Source: Terriglobia bacterium (GTDB taxonomy: Bacteria; Acidobacteriota; Terriglobia; Bryobacterales; Bryobacteraceae). Taken from it: a stretch of DNA of 42,243 nt. Under the pieces are notes generated by a model, which did not search any database, was not told the DNA's origin, and saw only the letters and a program-made list of their open reading frames with translations. The position numbers and the translations under genes are program-made. Numbering within the stretch: the stretch's first letter is position 1; every line of letters starts with the position of its first letter. Where the stretch lies: contig JANYDS010000036.1 in the NCBI GenBank assembly GCA_025363475.1, positions 1 to 42,243 on the forward strand, written 5' to 3'. Below are positions 33,037 through 41,753 of the stretch, piece after piece.

Positions 33037-35586
33037 ATGCCATTCACTATTCAGCCCATTCGGGAATTCGTCGTCCGACCCGCCCTGCCGCCCCAGTTGT
33101 CCCGCCTGTCGGAGCTTGCCTACAATATTTTGTGGTCGTGGGAACCTGCCATCAGAACGCTGTTCCGGCGGCTCGATTCAGCGCTCTGGAAAGAATGCGG
33201 GAACAATCCCGTGGTGATGCTGGGTCGCGTGTCGCAATCCACCCTCGATAAAGCGGCACTGGACCCACGCTATCTCGCACAATACTACCTGGCCTGCCAG
33301 CGCTTCGATTCCCACATGAAGCGGGAGCGGACAGATTCCGGCCATCAACTGATCGCCTATTTTTCGGCCGAATACGGTTTGACTGAATGCGTGCCGGTCT
33401 ACTCGGGCGGTCTGGGCGTGCTTTCCGGCGACCACATGAAATCGGCCAGCGATCTGGATCTGCCTCTGGTGGGCGTGGGCCTGCTCTACCAGCTGGGCTA
33501 CTTCCGCCAATACCTGAACGCCGATGGCTGGCAACAAGAGCGTTACCTTGAAAACGATTTCTTCGCGCTGCCCGTGCATCCCGCTCTCAATGCGCAAAAC
33601 GAAGCCATTTCCGTTTCCGTCCAGTTGCCTTCCGGGCCGGTAAAGATCCGCGTCTGGACCATGGATGTGGGCCGCGTGCGGATGCTGTTCCTCGACACCA
33701 ATTCGCCCGAGAACTCGCGCGCCGAAGACCGCGCCATCACCAGTCAGCTCTACGGCGGCGATTCTGACATGCGCATCCGTCAGGAAATCGTGCTGGGAAT
33801 TGGCGGCTTGCGCGCGCTCGAAGCGTTGGGGCTTCAGCCCACCGTGTTCCACATGAACGAGGGGCATTCCGCTTTCCTCGCCATCGAACGCATCCGGCTT
33901 TTCATGGAACGGCAGGGACTTACGTTTGAGGAAGCACTCGAAGCCACCCGGGTCAACAACGTTTTCACCACCCATACGCCCGTGCCTGCGGGTATCGATC
34001 TGTTTGATCAGGGTCTGGTGTTCCACTACCTTGGTGCCTACTGCCGCGACGCGAAGATCGCGTTTGAGAAATTCATGGGCCTCGGCCGGCGCAATTCGCA
34101 GGATGAGGGCGAATCGCTTTCCATGGCGATCCTGGCGCTCAATACTTCGGCCTACCGCAACGGAGTGAGCAAACTGCACGGTGAGGTCTCCCAGGAGATG
34201 TGGAACGGCCTCTGGCCCTCCCTGCCCGTGGCGGAAACGCCCATTACGTGGGTGACCAACGGCGTCCACCTGCCCAGCTGGCTGAACGGCGATCTTTCTG
34301 ACCTCTACGACCAATACCTTGAACCGGACTGGCGCAATCGCTGGAACGACCCTTCCGTGTGGGCGCAAATCAAAGACATCCCCGATGAGGAAATGGGCGA
34401 AGTTCACCGTCGGCGCAAACGCCGTCTGATCGCCTTCGTGCGGGAACGGCAAACGGCGGCGGCGGCGCGGCGCAAGGCGGGACCAGCCGAACTTAGATTT
34501 GCCGCGGAAGTGCTTGACCCTCATGCCCTGACCATCGGCTTTGCGCGACGTTTCGCCACTTACAAACGGGCCACGCTGCTCTTCCGCGATGTAGAGCGCC
34601 TGAAGAAAATTCTCTGCAATCCGGAACGCCCGGTACAGATCATAATCGCGGGCAAAGCACATCCCAAGGATCAGCCTGGTAAATCTTTCATTCGGGAAAT
34701 CGTGCAGCTCTCCCGCGACACCGACCTGTGGAAGCGCCTGGTCTTCGTGGAAGATTACGACATGAAGGTGGCGCGCGAACTGGTCCAGGGCGTGGATCTC
34801 TGGCTCAACACCCCCCGTCGCGGCGAAGAAGCCTGCGGCACCAGCGGGATGAAAGCTGCCATGAACGGCGTGCTGAATCTTTCCGTCCTCGATGGCTGGT
34901 TTGATGAAGCGTTTGAAGTCTCCGGCGGCTGGGCCATTGGCGACCGTGAAGAGTATTCCGAAGATCAGGACGCAATCCACGCCAGCAATATCTATTCAGT
35001 GCTGGAGCGTGAAATCGTTCCCATGTTTTTTGCCCAGTCGCAGGGCGGACTGTCGTCGGAATGGGCGCGCCGTGTGCGCATGTCCATGGTCAACCTGACG
35101 CCGAGCTTCGACGCGCGCCGGATGGTCCACGACTACCGCGTTAAGCTCTACGATCCGGCCCACCGCAACTGGGAAGAGGTTCGGGCAAAGAACTTTGAAG
35201 ACGCCCGGGTGCGTGCCAAGTGGAATTCGCGAGTGCGGGAGATTTGGCCGCAGGTGACCTTCGTCGAAATGGGCCCGGCTCCGGCAGGCCCGGTGGTCAG
35301 TGGCAAGCCGGTCATGGTGCGGGCTTCGCTCTGGCTGGCCGGGCTCAAGCCGGATGATGTCCGCGTGGAATGCGTGCTGGGCCGAATCGGAATCAATGGC
35401 AGTCTGGAAGTAACCGAAGTGATTCAGCTGCCTTCCACCGAGACTCGCAATGATGTTTCCGTGTTCGAGAAAGAGATTGTGCCAGCGCAAACTGGCCGGC
35501 TGGGTTATGCAGTGCGGGTGAGCGCGAATCATTTTTCTGACCCGCTGACACGCCCGGTAACCAGTCTGTTAAAGTGGAGCGTTTAG
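33037..35586 (+). CDS. glgP: Alpha-glucan (glycogen) phosphorylase
   Basis: An 849-residue PLP enzyme that releases glucose 1-phosphate from glycogen or maltodextrin. The N-terminus (ELAYNILWSWEPAIRTLFRR) matches the DUF3417-type alpha-glucan phosphorylases. Seen are AYFSAEYGLTECVPVYSGGL, VFTTHTPVPAGIDLF, FARRFATYKRATLL and EEACGTSGMKAAMNG with the PLP lysine Lys606. The length is normal for this branch. The last 120 residues are a beta-rich extension also common in the branch. No clear RBS precedes ATG 33037. The gene starts 100 bases from the divergent coiled-coil/cyclase operon and is followed by a Crp-like regulator. Confidence 0.95.
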   Translation: MPFTIQPIREFVVRPALPPQLSRLSELAYNILWSWEPAIRTLFRRLDSALWKECGNNPVVMLGRVSQSTLDKAALDPRYLAQYYLACQRFDSHMKRERTDSGHQLIAYFSAEYGLTECVPVYSGGLGVLSGDHMKSASDLDLPLVGVGLLYQLGYFRQYLNADGWQQERYLENDFFALPVHPALNAQNEAISVSVQLPSGPVKIRVWTMDVGRVRMLFLDTNSPENSRAEDRAITSQLYGGDSDMRIRQEIVLGIGGLRALEALGLQPTVFHMNEGHSAFLAIERIRLFMERQGLTFEEALEATRVNNVFTTHTPVPAGIDLFDQGLVFHYLGAYCRDAKIAFEKFMGLGRRNSQDEGESLSMAILALNTSAYRNGVSKLHGEVSQEMWNGLWPSLPVAETPITWVTNGVHLPSWLNGDLSDLYDQYLEPDWRNRWNDPSVWAQIKDIPDEEMGEVHRRRKRRLIAFVRERQTAAAARRKAGPAELRFAAEVLDPHALTIGFARRFATYKRATLLFRDVERLKKILCNPERPVQIIIAGKAHPKDQPGKSFIREIVQLSRDTDLWKRLVFVEDYDMKVARELVQGVDLWLNTPRRGEEACGTSGMKAAMNGVLNLSVLDGWFDEAFEVSGGWAIGDREEYSEDQDAIHASNIYSVLEREIVPMFFAQSQGGLSSEWARRVRMSMVNLTPSFDARRMVHDYRVKLYDPAHRNWEEVRAKNFEDARVRAKWNSRVREIWPQVTFVEMGPAPAGPVVSGKPVMVRASLWLAGLKPDDVRVECVLGRIGINGSLEVTEVIQLPSTETRNDVSVFEKEIVPAQTGRLGYAVRVSANHFSDPLTRPVTSLLKWSV

Positions 35587-35646
35587 CCGGTAACCAGGCT
35601 GCATATGGAGACCGTCAATAATTCAGACCACGGGGAGGATGTTTTT

Positions 35647-36336
35647 ATGACGGGTATCGGTGCGGCTGAAATTTTAAAACAGGAAAGAAAGCTCGAAGAT
35701 CCGCTGGCCTATCTGCCATGTTCGACAATCGTCGAATTTGTCAAAGGTCAGGTAATTTTCAGTCATGAACAGCCCTCTGGCAGTCTTTTCCTGATTATTG
35801 ACGGCAAAGTAAAGATCTGCCGGGTGGCGGATGACGGCCGGCAAGTGGTGGTCGATATCTATCAGCCTGATGAGTTTTTCGGCGAGGCGGCGTTCGTGGG
35901 CGCGGTGGAACGCAATGAACTCGCTGTGGCTCTTGAAAACGTTAAGCTCATGGCCTGGAGCGTGGGCGAAATCGAAGAGATCGCGGCCAGGCGTCCGAAA
36001 CTGGCTATTGCTCTACTTCAATTGCTGGTCCAGCGGTCAATGGATTTCGGCAGCCGGATTGAAAGCTTTTCTGTGGACAACATTGCCCGTCGTCTGGCAC
36101 GCGCGCTGATCCGTTTTTCTGAAAGATTAGGCCGGCCAACCGACGATGGTTCTGTACAGATGATTCCCTTTACCCACGAATTACTGTCGCAATATGTGGG
36201 AACTTCGCGCGAAATCGTGACTCATTATATGAACCTGTTCCGGCGTCAGGGATATTTGCGTTATTCACGCAAAGGCATTTTGATCCGCCGGGAAGCGATG
36301 CAGGATTATCTGCGGGTGGAAGCCGTAGCCGCCTAA
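35647..36336 (+). CDS. Crp/Fnr-family transcription regulator
   Basis: A 229-residue regulator. The cyclic-nucleotide-binding-like domain (about 20-120) has a phosphate-binding-cassette-like segment FFGEAAFVGAVERNELA with Glu80 and Arg89; the Ser after the Arg in E. coli CRP is Asn here. There is no cysteine set for an Fe-S cluster, so it is not a typical Fnr. The winged helix-turn-helix lies at about 176-212 (THELLSQYVGTSREIVTHYM). GGGGAGG eight bases before ATG 35647 fixes the start; an ATG at 35605 would add 14 residues. Nearness to an adenylate cyclase makes cAMP a likely ligand (inference). Its stop overlaps the convergent phosphatase gene by four bases. Confidence 0.9.
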   Translation: MTGIGAAEILKQERKLEDPLAYLPCSTIVEFVKGQVIFSHEQPSGSLFLIIDGKVKICRVADDGRQVVVDIYQPDEFFGEAAFVGAVERNELAVALENVKLMAWSVGEIEEIAARRPKLAIALLQLLVQRSMDFGSRIESFSVDNIARRLARALIRFSERLGRPTDDGSVQMIPFTHELLSQYVGTSREIVTHYMNLFRRQGYLRYSRKGILIRREAMQDYLRVEAVAA

Positions 36337-37064
36337 TTGCGCGTCCGTATCTGACGAATCAACACCACAGTCACGTTGTCCGGACTACCCGCGTCATTTG
36401 CGGCATTCACCAGTTGCTGGCAGGTTTCATCCAGATCATCGTCACCCGCGGCACCCAAAATGCGTCCAATGATTTCTTCGGACACAACACCATGCAGTCC
36501 GTCGCTTGAAAGCAATATAAGCGTATGGCGGTGTACAGGCACCGCGTAATAGAGGATTTTGAGGCTGGGTGCAACGCCCACAGCCATGGTTAACACGTGG
36601 CGCATGGGGTGTTTCTTCAGCGCCGCATCGTCAAGGCCCAGAGGCCGCCCTACTTCCTGTACCCAGGTCTGGTCTTCGGTAATCGCTCGCAGCCTGCCGC
36701 CTTCAAACAGGTAGGCCCTGCTGTCGCCCACGCTGGCAATGGCAACATCATTCTCGCGGGTTTCGAGCACTGCGACCAGCGTGGTGCCCATACCTTCCAG
36801 GCGCGAATCACGAGTCGCTTCCCGCAGCACCCGCAGATTGGCTTCTTCCACGGCCCCCAGCAGGGCGGCTGCATCGCGGTGGCTCGCGCGTTCCAGGATT
36901 TCCGCAACCGCATCCACCGTCATTCGGGAGGCACGCTCACCGCCGCGTGCTCCGCCCATACCATCAGCCAGCAGGTACAGGCCGAGTTCGGGAAGCAGCA
37001 GGTGAGAGTCCTGGTTGTTCGAGCGGACCTTACCTGTATCCGTCAATGCGCGGGCTTCAAGCAC
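36333..37064 (-). CDS. PP2C-family serine/threonine phosphatase
   Basis: A 243-residue Mg/Mn-dependent phosphatase with the PP2C motifs DTGKVRSNNQDSHL, LLADGMGGARGGERAS, ASVGDSRAYLFE, LLSSDGLHGVV and SPDNVTVVLIR in order. Such enzymes reverse phosphorylation by Hanks-type kinases; the kinase is not in this window unless the gene cut at the right end is one. It starts with GTG at 37064. A TATAGT box (37073-37078 on the minus strand) lies eight bases upstream, so it may have its own leaderless transcript, or be the end of the pgm-rpsA-DinB operon, whose last gene ends 41 bases upstream. Normal length and all metal ligands present. Confidence 0.92.
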   Translation of the reverse strand: MLEARALTDTGKVRSNNQDSHLLLPELGLYLLADGMGGARGGERASRMTVDAVAEILERASHRDAAALLGAVEEANLRVLREATRDSRLEGMGTTLVAVLETRENDVAIASVGDSRAYLFEGGRLRAITEDQTWVQEVGRPLGLDDAALKKHPMRHVLTMAVGVAPSLKILYYAVPVHRHTLILLSSDGLHGVVSEEIIGRILGAAGDDDLDETCQQLVNAANDAGSPDNVTVVLIRQIRTRN

Positions 37065-37105
37065 AATGTTTCACTATAGACCAGGCCGAAAGAGTTGCCG
37101 AAATA

Positions 37106-37588
37106 TTAAAACAGGTGTTCTGCGGGAGGAGTCAGACCGTTGAAGCGGAAGTAGGCAGCGGTCTGCCCGCGGTGGTGGGCATGGTGTTCGAGGGCTTTGC
37201 CGATCATTGAAACTTTCGACATGGTCCACTTGTGGAACAGAACATCTTCGTCGAGCGTGGCCGGGTCAACCGAGACCAGGCCACCGATGACAAAGTCATA
37301 ACTATCGCCAACAAAGGTCTTCAGCGCAGCCTTGCCGGCCTGGAGTGCCTCGTCCTTTTCGGGTTCAAAACCTTTGCTCTTGTCGAAGGGGTTTTCGAGG
37401 CCGAAGACGGCTGAGGCGAAAAAATAGTTGGCACTGGCGATGTGAACGTACTGCACCGCGAAACTGAAGACTTCCGGGGCCGGTTTAAAGCCCAGAAGAT
37501 TGTCGGGAATGGCGTCAATAAATTCAAGCGCACCTGCTTTGGCGCGCGTCCACTCGGCTACGAGGTCGGTGATTCGCTTGGTCGGCAT
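37106..37588 (-). CDS. DinB-like protein
   Basis: A 160-residue four-helix protein of the DinB superfamily. The likely metal ligands are His in VQYVHIASANYFF and two from HHAHHRGQTAAYFRFNG near the end, a pattern typical of the family. Members are thiol transferases or metal-dependent hydrolases, often induced by stress; the substrate is unknown. ATG 37588 shares bases with the rpsA stop (TAATG at 37586-37590), a strong sign of coupling to ribosomal protein S1. It is distinct from the YfiT-type gene at 14757. Confidence 0.85.
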   Translation of the reverse strand: MPTKRITDLVAEWTRAKAGALEFIDAIPDNLLGFKPAPEVFSFAVQYVHIASANYFFASAVFGLENPFDKSKGFEPEKDEALQAGKAALKTFVGDSYDFVIGGLVSVDPATLDEDVLFHKWTMSKVSMIGKALEHHAHHRGQTAAYFRFNGLTPPAEHLF

Positions 37589-39327
37589 TAACTTACCAGC
37601 TCAACTTCGATTTTCTTCTTTTCGGCGTCGAGCTTTGTGATGCGGAAACTGCGCACCTGGCTGGTCTTGAGCGCATCACGGCGCGGTGTGGCAGGTTCCG
37701 CGGCTGCAGCAGGTTCATTGGCACCGGGCTTGCCCTTCCATCGCGTCGCGAGCATGGAAGAAAGCGTGGAAACATCCACAGGGCCTGACCGGCGCTCCTG
37801 CTTCTGTTCTTCCGCAGCCACACCACACACCGCGAACACACCTTCGCCGAGTTCAATATTGGCGCGGTTGCCCTTCACGTCAGTCACGCGACCAGTAACC
37901 TCTTCGCCTTCCTTGTGCTCGGCGATGTATTCATCGAGCGAGGTAGGAATCAGCTGTTTGAGACCCAGACGCAGCCGACGCTTTTCCTTATCGTTTTCAA
38001 GGACGATCGCGCGAACTACCTGGCCAACCTTAAGCTCATCCTGCGGATGATTGATGCGTTTTTCGTGGACAATATCGCCCACGTGGATCATGCCTTCCAC
38101 ATCTTCAGTGACCTGCACGAAAGCTCCAAACTGCTTGAGCTGCGTGATGGGGCCAGAGACGATGGTGTCAACAGGATAATTCTTTTCCACGTCATCCCAC
38201 GGATCGCCCAGCGCCTGTTTGAGGCCGAGCGAAATACGTTTGTCAGCGGGACTAACGGTAAGAACCACAACATCCACAGTGTCGCCCGGTTTCACCAGAT
38301 CCGCCGGTTTGCGGACCTTCTTCGACCAGGACATTTCGGACAGATGAATCAGACCATCAAGGCCAGGCTGAAGCTCCACAAACGCGCCGAAATCAGTGAC
38401 GCGGGCAACGGTACCCTTAACCCGGTCGCCCGGATGATACGTTTCAGCGGCGGTGGTCCAGGGGTCAGCCTGCAACTGCTTCAGGCCCAGAGAAATACGT
38501 TTCTTGTTCGGGTCAACCTTCAGGATCAGAACATCCAGTTCCTGGCCGACGGTGAGAACATCGCCCGGCTTGTTAACCCGGCCATGCGAGATATCGGCAA
38601 CGTGCATCATGCCGTCAACGCCGCCTATGTCAATAAATGCGCCGTAATCGAGCAGGCTGCGAACTGTGCCATGAACAGTCATACCGGCTTTCAGGCTGGC
38701 GACCTTTTCATCCTTCGCCTTCGAGCGCTCTTCTTCCAGCACCACGCGGCGGTCAACAACCACATCTTCTTTATCGGTATCGAGCTTGATAACGCGGCAG
38801 GTGATTTCCTGACCGACCAGCGTCTGCATTTCAGGCACATCGCGCGCACCGCTGCGGGAGGCGGGCATGAAGGCGCGCACGCCCACATCAACGGACAAGC
38901 CGCCTTTGATCACGCCCGTGATGGTGCCGGTGATTGTGAGCTTTTCCTCAAACGCTTTGGTGAGCGCCGACCAGTCTTTCGGCCGCTCAAAGTGGATCAG
39001 CGAAAGCTCATAATAGCCTTCTGAATTGCGGCCTTTGACGCTGACCTTGATCACGTCACCCGGTTTGACCGGGATGGGGCCTTGTTCATCACGCAGAGCG
39101 GAAGCGGGCATAATGCCTTCGGTCTTCCGCCCGATGTCGAAGAAGATGTTCTCTTCATCCGCCTTAACGACGGTGGCATCGCGATCCTTATCGTCAGCCG
39201 CGTCTTGCGTGTGTTCCTGTTCGAACTGGTTGAGAATGTCGCCGAAAGAGCTTTCCGCCTCAGACGGAATCGGGCTTTCAGGTTCGCGGGTTTCGTCTTC
39301 GCGAAGCGACGAGAGAGGGTTGGACAT
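37588..39327 (-). CDS. rpsA: 30S ribosomal protein S1
   Basis: A 579-residue protein with six S1 RNA-binding domains at about 49-112, 130-195, 214-284, 300-370, 387-457 and 473-579. Domains 3 and 4 (GTVRSLLDYGAFIDIGGVDG and GTVARVTDFGAFVELQPGLDG-like) are the most canonical. S1 brings mRNA to the 30S subunit. The sixth domain is split: its first strands (473-505) and its closing strands (RSFRITKLDAEKKKIEVEL) are separated by about 50 residues rich in Ala, Pro and charged residues. The N-terminal 45 residues are acidic. ATG 39327 has AGGA twelve bases upstream; the frame extends 18 residues further without S1 character. It lies between pgm and a coupled DinB-like gene. Confidence 0.95.
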   Translation of the reverse strand: MSNPLSSLREDETREPESPIPSEAESSFGDILNQFEQEHTQDAADDKDRDATVVKADEENIFFDIGRKTEGIMPASALRDEQGPIPVKPGDVIKVSVKGRNSEGYYELSLIHFERPKDWSALTKAFEEKLTITGTITGVIKGGLSVDVGVRAFMPASRSGARDVPEMQTLVGQEITCRVIKLDTDKEDVVVDRRVVLEEERSKAKDEKVASLKAGMTVHGTVRSLLDYGAFIDIGGVDGMMHVADISHGRVNKPGDVLTVGQELDVLILKVDPNKKRISLGLKQLQADPWTTAAETYHPGDRVKGTVARVTDFGAFVELQPGLDGLIHLSEMSWSKKVRKPADLVKPGDTVDVVVLTVSPADKRISLGLKQALGDPWDDVEKNYPVDTIVSGPITQLKQFGAFVQVTEDVEGMIHVGDIVHEKRINHPQDELKVGQVVRAIVLENDKEKRRLRLGLKQLIPTSLDEYIAEHKEGEEVTGRVTDVKGNRANIELGEGVFAVCGVAAEEQKQERRSGPVDVSTLSSMLATRWKGKPGANEPAAAAEPATPRRDALKTSQVRSFRITKLDAEKKKIEVELVS

Positions 39328-39366
39328 GAGGGTAACGTTTCCTATTGTGGCACACGTGTTTTTTAG

Positions 39367-39396
39367 CCGCCGAGCGCCCACAAGCGGGTCCGGCGG
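39367..39396 (-). promoter_or_regulatory. GC-rich hairpin in rpsA leader
   Basis: Outer arms CCGCCG (39367-39372) and CGGCGG (39391-39396), with an inner CCC/GGG pairing (39377-39379 with 39386-39388), lie between the pgm stop and the rpsA start. On the transcript an A-run, not a U-run, follows, so it is not an intrinsic terminator. It might stabilise the 3' end of pgm mRNA or serve S1 autoregulation (inference). Confidence 0.4.
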
Positions 39397-39404
39397 GGTT
39401 TCCG

Positions 39405-41039
39405 CTAAACCGATTTAGCGATGATTTCGTGAGCCTCCAGAATGATCTGGTCCAGGTGCGCCTTACTGCGGTTACTTTCGGCGTAGAGCTTGCAGATATT
39501 TTCGGTGCCGGAAGGCCGCGCCGCGAACCAGCCGGCACCGGAAGTGACCTTCAGCCCTCCGATTGAAGCATGGTTTCCGGGCGCTGACGTGAGTTTCGCC
39601 GTGAGGGCGTCTCCTGCGAGTGTGGTGGCGGAAACGTCCCCCGGGGCTAGCTTCTGTAGTGCTTGTTTCTGGGCTGGTGTGGCCTGAGTATCGATTCTTG
39701 TGTAAAAGAAGTCCCCGAAACGCGATGTCAGCTCCTGATAGTGCTGACCGGGGTCTTTGCCCGTCCGCGCCGTTATCTCCGCCGCCAGCAAACCGGGGAC
39801 CAGGCCGTCTTTATCAGTAGTCCAAACAGTGCCGTCTTTGCGCAGGAAACTGGCTCCGGCGCTTTCTTCACCGCCAAAACAGCATTCACCGGTAAAAAGG
39901 CCTGGCGAAAACCATTTGAAGCCCACCGGAACCTCGTATAAGGCGCGCCCGGCGGACTTTACTACCAGGTCAATCATGCTGCTGCTGACCACCGTTTTGC
40001 CAACAACCGCCGTCTGGCCCCAATGCGGGCGATTACCCAGCAGGTACCCGATTGCAACGGAAAGATAATGATTCGGATTCATCAAGCCCACCGTCGGCGT
40101 TACGATGCCGTGACGGTCCGAGTCAGGATCGTTGCCCCAGGCGATGTCGAAATCGTGCCGCAGCTTGACCAGACTCACCATGGCATCGGGACTGGAACAG
40201 TCCATGCGGATCTTGCCATCGTGGTCCACCGTCATGAAAGCGAATTGAGGGTCAAGCACCTTGTTCACGACGGTTAGATTCAAACCGTAACGGTCCGCAA
40301 TGGGTTGCCAGTAAGGCAACGATGCGCCACCCAGCGGATCAACTCCGATACGGAGGCCACTTGCTTTGATCGCAGCCATATCGATGACATTCCGCAGGTC
40401 TTCAACGTAAGGCGTAACCAGATCGCGGGGATGAATACAAAGATGGTTCGCCGTCGCCACCCGCTTCACTTCGCGACCGCCGCCACGCAGGATTTCATTA
40501 GCGCGGTCCTGTATCCAGCCCGTGATATCGGTATCGGCCGGACCACCGTTCGGCGGGTTGTATTTGAAGCCGCCATCAGACGGTGGATTGTGCGAAGGCG
40601 TGACCACCACGCCGTCAGACAGAGCAGTCGGATGGGTTCGGTTATAGGTCAGAATCGCGTGCGAGATGACAGGCGTGGGCGTAAAACCGCCGTTCTCCTG
40701 AATAATAGTTTCAACACCGTTCGCCGCGAGGACTTCCAGCGCAGTCTCTTCCGCGACACCTGAAACCGCATGAGTATCTTTGCCAAAGAACAGCGGCCCC
40801 GTGATGCCGTGCGCTTTACGGTACTCGCAAATGGCCTGAGTGATGGCCAGAATATGCGCCTCCGTGAAGGTGGCATTGGTGGGGGTGCCGCGGTGTCCGC
40901 TGGTGCCGAAAGCCACGCGCTGGGCCGGGACACTGAGGTCCGGCTTCTGGCCAAAGTAGTCGCGTTCGAGCTGCGCTACGTTGATGAGAAGCTCGGGCGG
41001 GGCTGGTTTTCCGGCCAGCGGATTTACAGTTTGTGTCAT
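39405..41039 (-). CDS. pgm: Phosphoglucomutase (alpha-D-glucose)
   Basis: A 544-residue enzyme that interconverts glucose 1-phosphate and glucose 6-phosphate. Seen are [10 protein letters not shown] (44-53), the phosphoserine loop [19 protein letters not shown] with Ser149, the metal-binding DPDSDRHGI and, near the C-terminus, the phosphate-binding [15 protein letters not shown]. The length is normal for the alpha-specific branch. Together with the glycogen phosphorylase at 33037 it would carry glycogen carbon into glycolysis. Its ATG overlaps the stop of the upstream PIN toxin gene by four bases (ATGA at 41036-41039), an unusual partner for a core enzyme. Confidence 0.95.
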   Translation of the reverse strand: MTQTVNPLAGKPAPPELLINVAQLERDYFGQKPDLSVPAQRVAFGTSGHRGTPTNATFTEAHILAITQAICEYRKAHGITGPLFFGKDTHAVSGVAEETALEVLAANGVETIIQENGGFTPTPVISHAILTYNRTHPTALSDGVVVTPSHNPPSDGGFKYNPPNGGPADTDITGWIQDRANEILRGGGREVKRVATANHLCIHPRDLVTPYVEDLRNVIDMAAIKASGLRIGVDPLGGASLPYWQPIADRYGLNLTVVNKVLDPQFAFMTVDHDGKIRMDCSSPDAMVSLVKLRHDFDIAWGNDPDSDRHGIVTPTVGLMNPNHYLSVAIGYLLGNRPHWGQTAVVGKTVVSSSMIDLVVKSAGRALYEVPVGFKWFSPGLFTGECCFGGEESAGASFLRKDGTVWTTDKDGLVPGLLAAEITARTGKDPGQHYQELTSRFGDFFYTRIDTQATPAQKQALQKLAPGDVSATTLAGDALTAKLTSAPGNHASIGGLKVTSGAGWFAARPSGTENICKLYAESNRSKAHLDQIILEAHEIIAKSV

Positions 41040-41458
41040 TGAGTCTGTTTATGCGACGCGGAGTCCCATATTTTGAGTGTGGGGAATAGTTTACTGTAAA
41101 AGCCGCGATCACGTGTGAGCAGGCGCGATGCCTGATGAGCAGCGTGGGCACCGATGAGAAAATCGGCGAGAACCATGGTTCGTTTGCCACCCTGGCGAAG
41201 GTATGTCCGCCAGGCCCGGCTCGCGGCGAAAAGCGATTCGCGCGTTAACGACTGTACCCGGATCTGGTTGCTTTCGAGAAACCGGTCGCAGCCGCGTTGA
41301 GTCTCGAAATGAACACAGAGTTCGGCGTAAACAATGTCGGCAACAACCAGAGAACCGTCGTCCGCCGCATTCTGAAGGGCCGCTGCCGAGGCGGCAAAGA
41401 ACTCAGGGTTGGGCAGAAGAATGTCGAGGAAAATATTGGTATCAACAGCCGTAGTCAT
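41036..41458 (-). CDS. vapC: PIN-domain toxin (VapC-like)
   Basis: A 140-residue PIN-domain protein. Acidic residues are visible in [44 protein letters not shown] and [14 protein letters not shown], which is the complete metal-binding set of an active VapC ribonuclease. It follows its AbrB-type antitoxin by 11 bases and overlaps pgm by four. It is unrelated in close sequence to the other PIN toxin of the window (23213), and its antitoxin is of another fold. Confidence 0.9.
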   Translation of the reverse strand: MTTAVDTNIFLDILLPNPEFFAASAAALQNAADDGSLVVADIVYAELCVHFETQRGCDRFLESNQIRVQSLTRESLFAASRAWRTYLRQGGKRTMVLADFLIGAHAAHQASRLLTRDRGFYSKLFPTLKIWDSASHKQTQ

Positions 41459-41469
41459 GCTGCTTTGTT

Positions 41470-41700
41470 TCAGCGTCCGCGGATATCGTCAACAAACTGG
41501 TCAACGGAAGAGTAACCCAGCTTCGCGAATGTTTCGCCGCAGTGGCCCTTCCATTTCGCGAGGTTGAGTTTACGCGGCGCTTTTCTGAGCACGATTGAGC
41601 CGCTGACGACGCTGAACTCTACTTCCGTGTCAGGTCCAAGCGCGAACTGGTCACGGATATCTTTCGGGATTGTAACCTGCCCGCGCTCTCCGATTTTCAT
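41470..41700 (-). CDS. vapB: AbrB/MazE-type antitoxin (VapB-like)
   Basis: A 76-residue protein. The first half (MKIGERGQVTIPKDIRDQF, then ALGPDTEVEFSV) is a swapped-hairpin AbrB DNA-binding domain. The C-terminal half (NLAKWKGHCGETFAKLGYSS and VDQFVDDIRGR) should wrap the PIN toxin encoded next. Two inverted repeats sit at its promoter and start codon, so it probably represses itself. The start ATG 41700 is seven bases after a -10-like box. Confidence 0.92.
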   Translation of the reverse strand: MKIGERGQVTIPKDIRDQFALGPDTEVEFSVVSGSIVLRKAPRKLNLAKWKGHCGETFAKLGYSSVDQFVDDIRGR

Positions 41701-41736
41701 ACTTTCAAGTATGTATTAAAAATCGAACCGGTTCAA
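41699..41736 (-). promoter_or_regulatory. vapBC promoter with two operator-like palindromes
   Basis: On the minus strand a -35-like TTGAAC (41731-41736) and a -10-like CATACT (41708-41713) are 17 bases apart. Palindrome GAACCGGTTC (41725-41734) overlaps the -35. A second inverted repeat, ATACTT-N2-AAGTAT (41699-41712), covers the -10 and reaches the ATG. This is a good layout for autorepression by the AbrB-type antitoxin. Confidence 0.6.
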
Positions 41737-41753
41737 GCCGCGTTAGCAGGGCA

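Noticed and set aside
33178-34980. 600-codon open frame on the minus strand opposite glgP
   Set aside because: The plus-strand frame holds all phosphorylase motifs; the antisense frame has no recognisable domain and arises from codon bias.
37915-39024. 369-codon open frame on the plus strand opposite rpsA
   Set aside because: Antisense shadow of the S1 domains, with repeats that merely mirror the S1 repeat structure.
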